The notes under the pieces were generated by a model, which was not told the origin of the DNA, made no database searches, and saw only the letters and a list, made by a program, of their open reading frames with translations. Below, in pieces: positions 1 through 6,738 of a stretch of DNA of 15,934 nt. The DNA lies in NCBI GenBank assembly GCA_036512955.1, contig DATBZX010000232.1:1-15934 (forward strand), in the 5' to 3' direction. How positions within the stretch are numbered: the stretch's first letter is position 1; every line of letters starts with the position of its first letter. Source of the stretch: DASRAA01 sp036512955 (GTDB taxonomy: Bacteria; Acidobacteriota; Terriglobia; Terriglobales; Acidobacteriaceae). A program made the position numbers and the translations under genes.

Positions 1-138
1 CAGCGGGGTGGGAAACGTTGAACTCCCATTTCCGAGCGCGTTAGCATAGGCGAGTGGGGTAAACAAACTCAATGCCAATAGACAGAGAAGCGTCACGCCC
101 ACTTGTCTGGCACCAATTAACTTCGTCATCTTTACCAT
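1..138 (-). CDS. N-terminal part of an exported protein of unknown function (runs off the left edge)
   Basis: The minus strand opens with ATG at 138, preceded by GGAGG (144-148) with a 5-nt spacer. The frame stays open for 46 codons to the window edge. The first 30 or so residues form a classic signal peptide: a charged start (MVKMTK, then an Arg), a hydrophobic core rich in Leu/Val (about residues 13-29), and a probable signal peptidase site at AYA-NA (residues 30-34). The mature start is Gly/Ser/Thr/Pro-rich, as in many secreted surface proteins. Too little remains to name a family. The good ribosome binding site and signal peptide make this more convincing than the opposing frame at 41-256, which has neither. 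Confidence 0.7.
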   Translation of the reverse strand, partial: MVKMTKLIGARQVGVTLLCLLALSLFTPLAYANALGNGSSTFPTPL

Positions 139-376
139 TGGATCCTCCAGGGTTCTGAACCGGAACGGGTGCTCTTCGAGTAGCCGGAAACTTGCTCGAA
201 GTGCAATCCTCACACGCCGGGAAAGTGAATTCTGAGCAAGATTGCACACAATCCAAAAAAGAGTACCCTCCACGGCTGTTACTTGATTATCGGAGCGGAA
301 GGCGGGCCTGGCGACGGGGACCGTTTCGGGAATTCCGTTCCTTCGTGGGGGCTGTGGATTCCTGGCGATAGCAAAG

Positions 377-990
377 GTGCGCGGTGCACTGAGGTTCTGC
401 GTCTCGTCCAGCGATCTTAAAATCGCACGCTATAGAAGAAACTGCCGGTTGCAAATCTCGCGGCCCGTAGCGGCGAACTTCCTTGCGATCTCGTCTGGAT
501 TATCAGCAACCATGCCAAGGCCAAGCCGCTGGCCGATTTTTTATGGAGTTCCGTTTCATTTGTTGACCAACCCGCAAGATAAGCGCGAATCCGAGCGCGA
601 AATGATGGAGCTGCTCGGGCCGGACGTGGATTTGATCGTGCTTGCCGCTATATGCAGATCCTGAGCCCAGAGTTCGTCGGCCACTACCTGCTGCGCATGA
701 TCAATATTCACCATTCGTTTCTGCCATCGTTTGGGGGCGCGAAACCCTACCATCAGGCATTTGAGCGCGGAGTGAAATTGATCGGCGCCACCAGCCACTA
801 CGTCACCGCGACCCTCGACGACGGACCGATCATCGAGCAGGACCTGGTGCGCGTTTCCCACCGCGACACGGTCGAAGACATGATGCGTAAAGGCCGCGAC
901 CTGGAGAAAGTCGTGCTCTCGCGCGCGGTTCGCTTGCACCTGGAAAATCGCGTCCTGGTATATCAGAACAAGACGGTCGTATTCGCGTAG
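377..990 (+). pseudogene. purU: Remnant of formyltetrahydrofolate deformylase (purU), frameshifted and lacking the ACT domain
   Basis: Residues encoded by 652-990 match the C-terminal catalytic half of PurU closely: MQILSPEF, then INIHHSFLPSF, GAKPYHQAFERGVKLIGA, DGPIIEQD and the usual ending NKTVVF. Active PurU hydrolyses 10-formyl-THF to formate and THF. Homology upstream switches frame twice. 469-537 reads in the same frame as 652-990 (SGELP, ISNH, KPLADF). A T6 run at 537-542, where five T would fit, moves it to the +2 frame (YGVPFHLL ... DVDLIVLA). A missing C at 645-646 returns it to the first frame. An in-frame TAG lies at 433-435. The N-terminal ACT domain (about 85 residues) and a start codon are absent. 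No intact protein can be made, so a pseudogene is the best call; sequencing error alone would not explain the missing N-terminus. The left boundary is approximate. Confidence 0.85.
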
Positions 991-1066
991 GGATTGCCGC
1001 GACGACGTTTCATTTGCGCACAGGCGAGAGGAGGATGTCTGCCAGGTTTGGATTTGATCCGACTTT

Positions 1067-1294
1067 GTGCAAAATTGCACAGACAGCAGTTACGGCCACG
1101 CGCAGCATGTAGGGGTGTTATCTGGCGAACTGATTGAAGCTCAAGCCCTGAAAGTATGCTGCCCTACGTGCGGCGCTGGCCCCGGGATACGATGCGAACG
1201 CGCCATTGGCGGCGTCCGTCCGCAATCTCACTTGGATCGTAGGCTAATGGTATCGGACAAAGTTGCGCGTAAGTTCAAACCTGAGAAGCCGTGA
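1067..1294 (+). CDS. Small zinc-binding (CCHC-type) protein, function unknown
   Basis: A 75-residue ORF starting with GTG. Its core holds the pattern CPTCGAGPG ... C ... R-x-x-SHLDRRL, with C32, C35, C43 and H55 as likely zinc ligands. This C-x2-C-x7-C-x11-H arrangement, with Gly-Ala-x-Pro-Gly after the second Cys and a downstream His-x-x-Arg, recurs in small uncharacterised bacterial zinc-finger proteins. The start is uncertain: GTG 1067 is the first possible start after an in-frame TGA at 1055, but GTG 1115, just before the conserved core, would also give a complete domain. Neither has a good Shine-Dalgarno sequence. It stands alone between the purU remnant and the EF-G-like gene. The role (nucleic-acid or protein binding) is not known. 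Confidence 0.6.
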   Translation: MQNCTDSSYGHAQHVGVLSGELIEAQALKVCCPTCGAGPGIRCERAIGGVRPQSHLDRRLMVSDKVARKFKPEKP

Positions 1295-1442
1295 AATTCG
1301 CGCGCCCCTGGATGGAGGGGACAGATTTCAACGCGGTGCTATCCAGCAGAGCGATCAATTCCTCTACGCTCCAAACACGAATTGCTCGGGGGTGCATCCC
1401 CTGTCTGTTTCAACCCGACCCACTACCCCAGATTCCCCTCAA

Positions 1443-1472
1443 TTGAGCCCGTCATCACGCGTATGCTAGGAT
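1443..1472 (+). promoter_or_regulatory. Putative sigma-70-type promoter of the EF-G-like gene
   Basis: TTGAGC (1443-1448) and TAGGAT (1467-1472) are separated by 18 nt, and the -10 is preceded by TGC, giving an extended -10 form. It would start transcription near 1479, leaving a leader of about 220 nt before the GTG at 1703. Sequence match only. Confidence 0.45.
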
Positions 1473-1485
1473 TTTGAGTTTGTTC

Positions 1486-1524
1486 CACCATGCGCAGGCC
1501 GGCATGGTGCCCCGCCTTTCGGGG
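1486..1524 (+). promoter_or_regulatory. Two adjacent hairpins at the start of the EF-G-like mRNA leader
   Basis: CACCATGC (1486-1493) pairs perfectly with GCATGGTG (1502-1509) around an 8-nt loop. It is followed at once by CCCCG (1510-1514) and CGGGG (1520-1524) around CCTTT. They lie directly behind the predicted transcription start. The rest of 1525-1688 is GC-rich with no convincing ORF; a 66-codon frame at 1490-1690 has no recognisable domain. I see no known riboswitch consensus. Confidence 0.4.
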
Positions 1525-1702
1525 TCCCCGGACGATGCCGAGTTTGCATCGATTGGGATTACCTGTTTGCCTCACCGGCATCCTCGGGGTTTTTCGGCGC
1601 GACGGGCAGTTCGTGCCACCGGGGAAGAGCGCCTCTGAGACGGTGCGGAGTCCCGACCTGTCGTATTGCGGTGGCTTGTCCATTTCTTAAGGAGTCTTAT
1701 AC

Positions 1703-3802
1703 GTGAAGACTTACGAAGGCGCTAACATCCGAAACGTCGCCCTGGTTGGGCATTCTCACTCGGGCAAAACCTCACTCGCATCCTCCCTGCTTTTTACCGC
1801 CGGGGCCACGCAGCGCTTCGGGCGCGTCGACGAAGGCAACACCGTCACCGATTACGACGAGGAAGAAATTTCGCGCGGCATGTCGATCACGGCCACCACA
1901 GCGGTCATGGAGTGGGGCAAAACCAAGGTCAATCTGATCGACACTCCCGGCTTCAACATGTTCATCCACGAAGCCGAGATGGTGCTGCCCGCCGTGGACA
2001 GCGCCCTCGTCGTGGTGGACGCAGTTAGCGGCGTGGAAGTGGTCACCGAGCGCATCTGGCACTATGCCGATAAGTTTCTGCTGCCGCGCGCCATCGTCTG
2101 CACCCGCATGGACCGCGAGCGCGCCGACTTCACGCGCGTGATGGATTCGCTCACCACAGCTTTCGGACGCACCGTGGTCCCCATTCAGCTGCCGGTTGGG
2201 TCGGAGAAGAGTTTTACTGGCGTCGTCGATCTCGTCAAGATGCACGCCTACACCTACGAGATGGGCGGTAACGGCAAGGCGAAGATCGGCCCCATTCCCG
2301 CCGACATGGAAGAGGAGTCCAAGGCCGCGCACGAACGTCTGGTCGAGTTGGTGGCCGAGGGCGACGACAAGTTGATGGAGGAGTTCTTCGAAAAGGGCAC
2401 CATCGACGAGGAGCACATCATCGCCGGGCTGCACAACGCCATCCGCGAAGACAAGATTTTTCCCGTGCTGTTCGCCTCAGGCCTGGGGAACATGGGCACC
2501 GACGAAGTACTCGACTTCATTGCCGACTACCTGCCCACCGCAGTCGAGCCTGGGAAAGTGAAAGCCGCCGCCAGCAACGGTGATCAGGTGGAGCGCAAGA
2601 TTAGCGACTCAGAGCCGTTGTCGCTTTACGTATTCAAGTCCATCAGCGACCCCTTTTCCGGCCGCATATCGTTCTTCAAGGTGGTTTCTGGAGTCCTGAA
2701 GAATGACGCCACCGTGCAGAATTTCAATCGCAGCAGCTCGGAGAAGTTTGCCCACCTGTCCACCATGCAGGGCAAGACCGCCATCCCGGTGAACGAACTT
2801 CATGCCGGCGACATTGGCGCCGTCGCCAAGCTTAGAGACACGCTTACGGGCGACTCGCTGGGCGATAAGGGCTCGCCCATCCAGTATCCGCCAGTGACCT
2901 TCGCCGAGCCGGCGATTACCTTCGCCATCGAGCCTAAGACCCGCGCCGACGAAGACAAGCTAAGCAACGGCATCCACAAGCTGATGGAAGAGGACGCCAT
3001 GCTGCGCTTCTTCCGCGATCCCCAGACCAAGGAGTTTCTGATCGCGGGGACCGGCCAGCAGCACATCGAAGTAGTAGTGTCGAAACTAAAGAACCGTTAT
3101 CACACCGAGGTCAACCTGAAGGCGCCCAAGGTGCCCTACCGCGAAACCATTCGCGGCAAGGCCGACGTGCAGGGACGCCACAAGAAGCAGAGCGGCGGCC
3201 ACGGTCAGTTTGGCGACTGCAAAATCAAGATGGAGCCGCTGCCGCACGGCGGGCAGTTTGAGTTCGTCAACGAGATCTTCGGCGGCTCGATTCCCAAGAA
3301 CTACATTCCCGCGGTGGAGAAGGGAATTGTCGAAGCGGCGGCGCGTGGCTACCTCGCCGGTTTCCCGGTAGTGGATTTCCGCGTCATCCTCTATGACGGC
3401 TCCTACCACGACGTGGACTCGAACGAATTGTCTTTCAAGACGGCGGGCCGCATTGCCTTCCGCAAGGCTATGGAGCTGGCCAAGCCCACGCTGCTGGAGC
3501 CCATCATGAACGTGGAGATCACCATTCCCGACGAGTTCGCAGGATCGATCATGGGCGACCTCAACAGCCGTCGCGGGCGCATCCAGGGCATGGACAACAA
3601 GGCGGGCAAGACCGTGGTGAAAGCCGTGGTGCCGATGGCCGAGATGCTGACTTACGGCACCGACCTGACCTCGATGACGCAAGGCCGCGGCAGCTTCTCC
3701 ATGGAAATGGACCACTACGACTACGTTCCGGCGCTGCAGCAGGAGAAGATTATCGCGGCAGCCAAGGCGGAACGCGGCGAAGAAGTGGAAGAAGAAGAGT
3801 AG
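1703..3802 (+). CDS. Elongation factor G-like translational GTPase (EF-G-2 type paralogue)
   Basis: This 699-residue protein has the full EF-G layout: G domain (about 8-280), domain II (about 305-390), III (about 400-480), IV (about 480-600) and V (about 603-690). It ends in an acidic EEVEEEE tail. The GTG start follows AAGGAG (1689-1694) by 8 nt. Visible motifs are the P-loop GHSHSGKT (16-23), switch I RGMSI (58-62), DTPG (80-83), the G4 equivalent TRMD (134-137), domain IV QSGGHGQFGD (496-505) and HDVDSNELSFK (569-579). It departs from housekeeping EF-G: the His after DTPG that drives GTP hydrolysis is Phe84, and NKxD is TRMD. This resembles the EF-G-2-like paralogues known from Thermus and others, whose role is not settled, so it is probably not the main translocase. 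It appears monocistronic, with its own promoter and a terminator 24 nt past the stop. Confidence 0.9.
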   Translation: MKTYEGANIRNVALVGHSHSGKTSLASSLLFTAGATQRFGRVDEGNTVTDYDEEEISRGMSITATTAVMEWGKTKVNLIDTPGFNMFIHEAEMVLPAVDSALVVVDAVSGVEVVTERIWHYADKFLLPRAIVCTRMDRERADFTRVMDSLTTAFGRTVVPIQLPVGSEKSFTGVVDLVKMHAYTYEMGGNGKAKIGPIPADMEEESKAAHERLVELVAEGDDKLMEEFFEKGTIDEEHIIAGLHNAIREDKIFPVLFASGLGNMGTDEVLDFIADYLPTAVEPGKVKAAASNGDQVERKISDSEPLSLYVFKSISDPFSGRISFFKVVSGVLKNDATVQNFNRSSSEKFAHLSTMQGKTAIPVNELHAGDIGAVAKLRDTLTGDSLGDKGSPIQYPPVTFAEPAITFAIEPKTRADEDKLSNGIHKLMEEDAMLRFFRDPQTKEFLIAGTGQQHIEVVVSKLKNRYHTEVNLKAPKVPYRETIRGKADVQGRHKKQSGGHGQFGDCKIKMEPLPHGGQFEFVNEIFGGSIPKNYIPAVEKGIVEAAARGYLAGFPVVDFRVILYDGSYHDVDSNELSFKTAGRIAFRKAMELAKPTLLEPIMNVEITIPDEFAGSIMGDLNSRRGRIQGMDNKAGKTVVKAVVPMAEMLTYGTDLTSMTQGRGSFSMEMDHYDYVPALQQEKIIAAAKAERGEEVEEEE

Positions 3803-3825
3803 GCGTTTGAAGTTTAGGCAACGAG

Positions 3826-3849
3826 GCCCGGTCGCGCGCCGGGCTTTTT
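3826..3849 (+). terminator. Rho-independent terminator of the EF-G-like gene
   Basis: GCCCGG (3826-3831) pairs with CCGGGC (3839-3844) around a 7-nt loop and is followed by five T. It lies 24 nt after the stop codon at 3802. The minus strand lacks a T run, so it should act only on the plus-strand gene. Confidence 0.85.
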
Positions 3850-3866
3850 GTGATCATCGAGACAAA

Positions 3867-4409
3867 TCAATCAGGGTGGGTCCGCTGGCTGCCAGCCTTC
3901 ATGGCGAAGATGATGGCGTAGCTTATTTTCTTTTTGCCATCGGAAGAAAACTTTACGGCCATTGGGCCGAACGCTCGCCGCTTGGCGTACTCGGCAAGAT
4001 ACTTGGGGCTGTCGTTCAACTCGGCGGCATACTCTGTGCCGGCCTTGGGTTCTGGGCAGCTTCCATAACTTCTGCTACAGAAGATGGAAATATCGAATAC
4101 TTCCCCGGCGCTTGTGGTCAAAAAGGCCCTCACCGTCGTGCCTTTTACCTTGGTTGTACCGGCGGAGATATTGCTCCACCGGCATTGCCCCACCAGTCCG
4201 CCACTTCCTCCCGTGCTGTTCGATCCTTCCGGACAAGGGTCGGAACTGGGCGTCGTGATGGTGGTCTCTGCGCTCCAAGCGCCGCCAGATGAAGTTGTCA
4301 CGTCTTCCGTTACACTGGCGACCACGGTAAGCGTCGCGTTGTGATGGGAAGCGGACACATAGGTCGCACTCAGCATCAGCAACCAACAACAAAATGCGCG
4401 AGTTGGCAT
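3867..4409 (-). CDS. Secreted protein of unknown function with four cysteines
   Basis: A 180-residue protein starting at ATG 4409, chosen because GAGAGGTGG lies just upstream; an in-frame start at 4430 would only add seven residues ahead of the signal peptide. Residues 1-20 are a signal peptide (MPTRAFCCWLLMLSATYVSA) with a cleavage site near VSA-SH. The mature part is Ser/Thr/Gly-rich (about 25-100) and has four Cys (59, 76, 111, 118) that could form two disulfides. It continues with a Tyr/Lys/Ala-rich segment (AELNDSPKYLAEYAKRR) and ends in a beta-like stretch (KISYAIIFAMK). I do not recognise a family. It is divergent from the DUF4440-like gene (263 bp between starts) and convergent with the EF-G-like gene. 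Confidence 0.7.
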   Translation of the reverse strand: MPTRAFCCWLLMLSATYVSASHHNATLTVVASVTEDVTTSSGGAWSAETTITTPSSDPCPEGSNSTGGSGGLVGQCRWSNISAGTTKVKGTTVRAFLTTSAGEVFDISIFCSRSYGSCPEPKAGTEYAAELNDSPKYLAEYAKRRAFGPMAVKFSSDGKKKISYAIIFAMKAGSQRTHPD

Positions 4410-4672
4410 AGCCACCTCTCGGGGCACCAAAGCGGCCTCCGTCGCGAAGGTGTTATTCGCCGTTCAGCTCAATTGTCGCTCGAGACACAGGCTCCCGCCA
4501 TTCCTTTTTTGGCCTCAACCGAACGTTTTCCCGAAAGCGAATAATCCCAACGATTCTCGGTGCCGGAGCGCTGGATCTGAAACGTAGTGTGGCTCTTGTT
4601 CGCTGCCGCACACGGGCCGGTGGTCGGCGCGAGGATGATATTCTGGTCGCCCTTATCAAGGAGGATTCACCG

Positions 4673-5197
4673 ATGACGAACCGTTGCGAAAGAGGACTAG
4701 GATTCAAGCTAGCTCTCTGTGGATGTCTCGCTCTGCTGCTGATTACCTCAGCCTGTACCCCACCGCCACCGCCGGACACTCGCGCAGCGGATGAAGCCGC
4801 GATTCGAGATGCGGACGCGCAGTGGTCGAAGACGGCCGGGGCCGGCGATCTGGACGGCACCGTTGCTTACTACACGGACGACGCCACGGTGCTGTCTCCC
4901 AACGCTCCCATGACCACCGGCAAGCAGGCGATTCGCGCGGTGTGGGCCGAGTTGCTCGGACCGGGGACATCCATTGCCTGGCAGGCCAGTAAAGTGGAGG
5001 TCGCGCGTTCTGGCGATCTGTCCTACATCATGGGCACCTATCAGTTGACCATGAAAGATCCGCAAGGCAATCCGGTGAACGACAAAGGCAAATTCGTCGA
5101 AGTCTGGAAAAAGCAGGCGGACGGCAAATGGAAAGTAGTGGCCGACATCCTCAACTCTGACCTGCCCGCAGCGGCGCCAACGGAAGTGAAGAAGTAG
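4673..5197 (+). CDS. DUF4440/SnoaL-like (NTF2-fold) probable lipoprotein
   Basis: A 174-residue protein whose ATG (4673) follows a strong AAGGAGG (4659-4665) by 7 nt; an in-frame start 84 nt upstream is unlikely because it would bury the signal peptide. The N-terminus has a basic region, a hydrophobic core (LALCGCLALLLI) and TSAC at about residues 24-27, a slightly atypical lipobox, then a Pro-rich linker. Residues from about 35 follow the DUF4440 pattern: a helix (DEAAIRDADAQWSKTAGAGD), YYTDDATVLSPNAP, a GKQAIRAVWAELL helix, and the closing strands GTYQLTMKDPQGNP, KFVEVWKKQADGKWKVVADI and NSD. Proteins of this fold are small ligand-binding or enzyme-like modules; the ligand here cannot be told. 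It is probably periplasmic and membrane-tethered. Confidence 0.85.
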   Translation: MTNRCERGLGFKLALCGCLALLLITSACTPPPPPDTRAADEAAIRDADAQWSKTAGAGDLDGTVAYYTDDATVLSPNAPMTTGKQAIRAVWAELLGPGTSIAWQASKVEVARSGDLSYIMGTYQLTMKDPQGNPVNDKGKFVEVWKKQADGKWKVVADILNSDLPAAAPTEVKK

Positions 5198-5505
5198 CAT
5201 TGCAGAACTGCCGTACCGCCCTACAGGCGGATCTGGTTCCCAATCCGGTCGGCTTGGTTACTTTCGTTTCTCAGCCCTGCGGTATTTTCTGGCACTATCT
5301 CTGCCAGCTCATTACAACGGGTCTATGGGCCACGGGATTTGTGTCTCTGGCCGGTTCGCGCCCAGCGCGCGCACTTCACAAGCTCTTTGCAATTCCCAAA
5401 TCGGGACGCCCGCGCCAACGCGCATTCCAAAACAGCCACTAAGTCCTACGGGCAGACATGGATACGTATAACTATATTAAAAATCAATGACCTGCGAACA
5501 ATTTC
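5198..5505. other. Gene-free stretch left of the insertion element
   Basis: About 310 bp between the DUF4440-like stop and the target duplication. A weak hairpin CCGCC/GGCGG (5216-5230) follows the gene without a T run. An 80-codon frame at 5200-5442 has no ribosome binding site or recognisable domain, so I do not call it. The AT-rich end (from about 5455) holds one arm of the inverted repeat described separately. Confidence 0.6.
5471..5489 (+). repeat. Left arm of an imperfect inverted repeat flanking the insertion element
   Basis: ACTATATTAAAAATCAATG is largely complementary to 8329-8345; AATCAATG pairs perfectly, as does ACTAT. Without the element the two arms would be about 30 nt apart, so they probably formed a hairpin in the convergent intergenic region of the DUF4440-like and GH27 genes. 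Confidence 0.5.
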
Positions 5506-5513
5506 CGCCCAAC
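5506..5513 (+). repeat. Target-site duplication, left copy
   Basis: CGCCCAAC directly abuts the left terminal repeat and recurs exactly at 8320-8327. Eight bp is the duplication length expected for the IS1595 family. Confidence 0.9.
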
Positions 5514-5536
5514 GGCAATAATATAGTTGACACACC
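5514..5536 (+). repeat. Left terminal inverted repeat of the IS1595-family element
   Basis: 23 bp beginning GGCAATAATATAGTTG, matching the reverse complement of 8297-8319 except at two positions (A versus G at 5530 and 5532). Those two positions lie inside the TTGACA box of the transposase promoter. Confidence 0.92.
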
Positions 5537-5555
5537 GTCGTCTTTCAGGTACAGT
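5527..5555 (+). promoter_or_regulatory. Transposase promoter with its -35 box inside the left terminal repeat
   Basis: A consensus TTGACA (5527-5532), a 17-nt spacer and TACAGT (5550-5555, 4/6 to the -10 consensus). The predicted start of transcription (about 5562) is only about 4 nt before the ATG at 5566, so the mRNA would be almost leaderless. This agrees with the absence of a Shine-Dalgarno sequence. Confidence 0.65.
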
Positions 5556-5565
5556 TGTTTACATC

Positions 5566-6549
5566 ATGGAAGCCAAGCCTGAGTTCCCGCAAAGCCTGCA
5601 AGATGCCATTCGGTACTTCTCTGACCCGGATGTCTGTGTCGAGTTCCTAGCCTCTCTCCGCTGGCCTGCTGGCGTCCAATGCCCTGCCTGCGAACAGAAG
5701 CGAGCCACCTTCCTAAAGACTCGCCGCGTATGGAAGTGTAAAGAATGCGGTCGCCAGTTCTCAGTGAAGATCGGCACCATTCTTGAGGACTCACCCATAC
5801 CGCTAGACAAGTGGCTGACTGGGGTTTGGCTCGTTGTGAACTGCAAGAACGGCATCAGCAGCTATGAACTTGCCAAGGACTTAGGCGTTACCCAAAAATC
5901 CGGCTGGTTCATGTTGCACCGGATTCGCGAAGCACTCAAGAACAACTCTTGGGACAAAACTAAACTCGGTGGCCCGGACACCATAGTCGAAGTTGATGAG
6001 ACTTTCGTTGGTGGCAAGAAAAGGAACATGCACGCCGACAAGAAAGTCCGCTACGAAGCCAAGGGCGGAGCGCACGGTAAAACCGTAGTCATGGGCATAT
6101 TAGACCGCGAAATGCGCCAAGTCCGCGCCAAGGTTGTTCCCAACGTCAAAAGGGAAACCTTACAACAAGAAGTGCTCGGTAACGTGAAGCACGGCACCAA
6201 GGTTTTCACCGATGAGCACGTAGGATACGACAACCTACATTCTCGCTACGTGCACGACGTTGTAGCACACGCCGAGCGGTACGTGAACGGATTGGTTCAC
6301 ACCAATGGCATTGAGAACTTCTGGAGCCTATTGAAGCGCACCCTGAGCGGCACCTATGTTGCGGTAGAACCATTTCACCTTGACCGCTATATCGACGAAC
6401 AGGCTTTCAGATTCAATAACAGAGGTGGCAAGAAAAAAGCCGACCGCATTACCGATGCCGACCGTTTTATGTTGGCTTGTTCGCAGATTACCGGAAAACG
6501 TCTGACCTTTGCCGAGTTGACTGGCAAGGTGGGGGAAACGCGCTTTTAA
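5566..6549 (+). CDS. IS1595-family (ISXO2-like) DDE transposase
   Basis: A 327-residue, apparently full-length transposase. The N-terminal region (about 8-70) holds an HTH-like helix set and a zinc ribbon with C39-x2-C42 and C58-x2-C61. The ISXO2-like catalytic domain follows: VEVDETFVGG with D144, TKVFTDEHVGYD with D216, and HTNGIENFWSLLKR (245-258), which supplies the third acidic/Asn position (N247, E250) and the downstream Lys/Arg. ATG 5566 is chosen because it starts just before the conserved EFPQSLQDAIRYF segment; the in-frame start at 5527 would lie inside the terminal repeat and its promoter. It catalyses excision and insertion using the 23-bp ends. Its stop overlaps the stop of the convergent small gene at 6546. 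Confidence 0.95.
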   Translation: MEAKPEFPQSLQDAIRYFSDPDVCVEFLASLRWPAGVQCPACEQKRATFLKTRRVWKCKECGRQFSVKIGTILEDSPIPLDKWLTGVWLVVNCKNGISSYELAKDLGVTQKSGWFMLHRIREALKNNSWDKTKLGGPDTIVEVDETFVGGKKRNMHADKKVRYEAKGGAHGKTVVMGILDREMRQVRAKVVPNVKRETLQQEVLGNVKHGTKVFTDEHVGYDNLHSRYVHDVVAHAERYVNGLVHTNGIENFWSLLKRTLSGTYVAVEPFHLDRYIDEQAFRFNNRGGKKKADRITDADRFMLACSQITGKRLTFAELTGKVGETRF

Positions 6550-6710
6550 CCCTTACCGCTTGAAACGTGGCCCGAAGAAACGCGCTTAGTTTGGCGCGTT
6601 TTCTTTTGCTCTTGCTCGTGCTTTACGATCTCCGCTTTTGGCACACTAATGATATGCCGCATGGCATTCTTGAACCGTTCAAACTCTGGAGATGTTGGTG
6701 CTGGTTTCAT
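6546..6710 (-). CDS. Small passenger protein of unknown function
   Basis: A 54-residue protein, last of the minus-strand passenger cluster, starting 28 nt after the DUF6941-like stop. ATG 6710 has AGGGA (6717-6721) 6 nt upstream; a GTG at 6767 would extend it by 19 residues and overlap the previous gene. The sequence SPEFERFKNAMRHIISVPKAEIVKHE, with Pro-Glu-Phe then Phe, Ile-x-Ser-Val-Pro-Lys-x-Glu-Ile and a charged tail, resembles short conserved hypothetical proteins (about 50-80 residues) seen in many bacteria, sometimes beside toxin-like genes. The Lys/Arg-rich C-terminus (KKTRQTKR) is encoded by the same DNA that forms the transposase terminator. The function is unknown; an antitoxin-like role is only a guess. 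Confidence 0.55.
   Translation of the reverse strand: MKPAPTSPEFERFKNAMRHIISVPKAEIVKHEQEQKKTRQTKRVSSGHVSSGKG
6576..6607 (+). terminator. Probable terminator of the transposase gene
   Basis: AGAAACGCGC (6576-6585) pairs with GCGCGTTTTCT (6594-6604) with one bulged base, and the T-rich sequence TTTTCTTTT overlaps and follows the stem. It lies 26 nt after the transposase stop, within the 3' end of the convergent small ORF. Confidence 0.65.
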
Positions 6711-6738
6711 TTGCTGTCCCTGGTGAAACTTCCGAAAC

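Noticed and set aside
41..256. 71-codon minus-strand ORF at the left edge
   Set aside because: It overlaps the signal-peptide gene in a different frame and lacks a ribosome binding site.
556..1080. 174-codon minus-strand ORF opposite the purU remnant
   Set aside because: It is the reverse complement of recognisable PurU coding sequence.
1490..1690. Plus-strand 66-codon and minus-strand 86-codon (1423-1683) frames in the EF-G-like leader
   Set aside because: They overlap the promoter and leader hairpins, show no domain and oppose each other.
3086..3715. 209-codon minus-strand ORF inside the EF-G-like gene (also 1772-2434)
   Set aside because: Antisense shadows; the plus-strand frame has complete EF-G domains.
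3807..4292. 161-codon plus-strand ORF opposite the secreted protein
   Set aside because: It runs through the EF-G terminator, has no ribosome binding site, and opposes a minus-strand frame with a signal peptide and good ribosome binding site.
5200..5442. 80-codon ORF after the DUF4440-like gene
   Set aside because: No ribosome binding site, no domain, starts within 3 nt of the previous stop, and has a random-looking composition.
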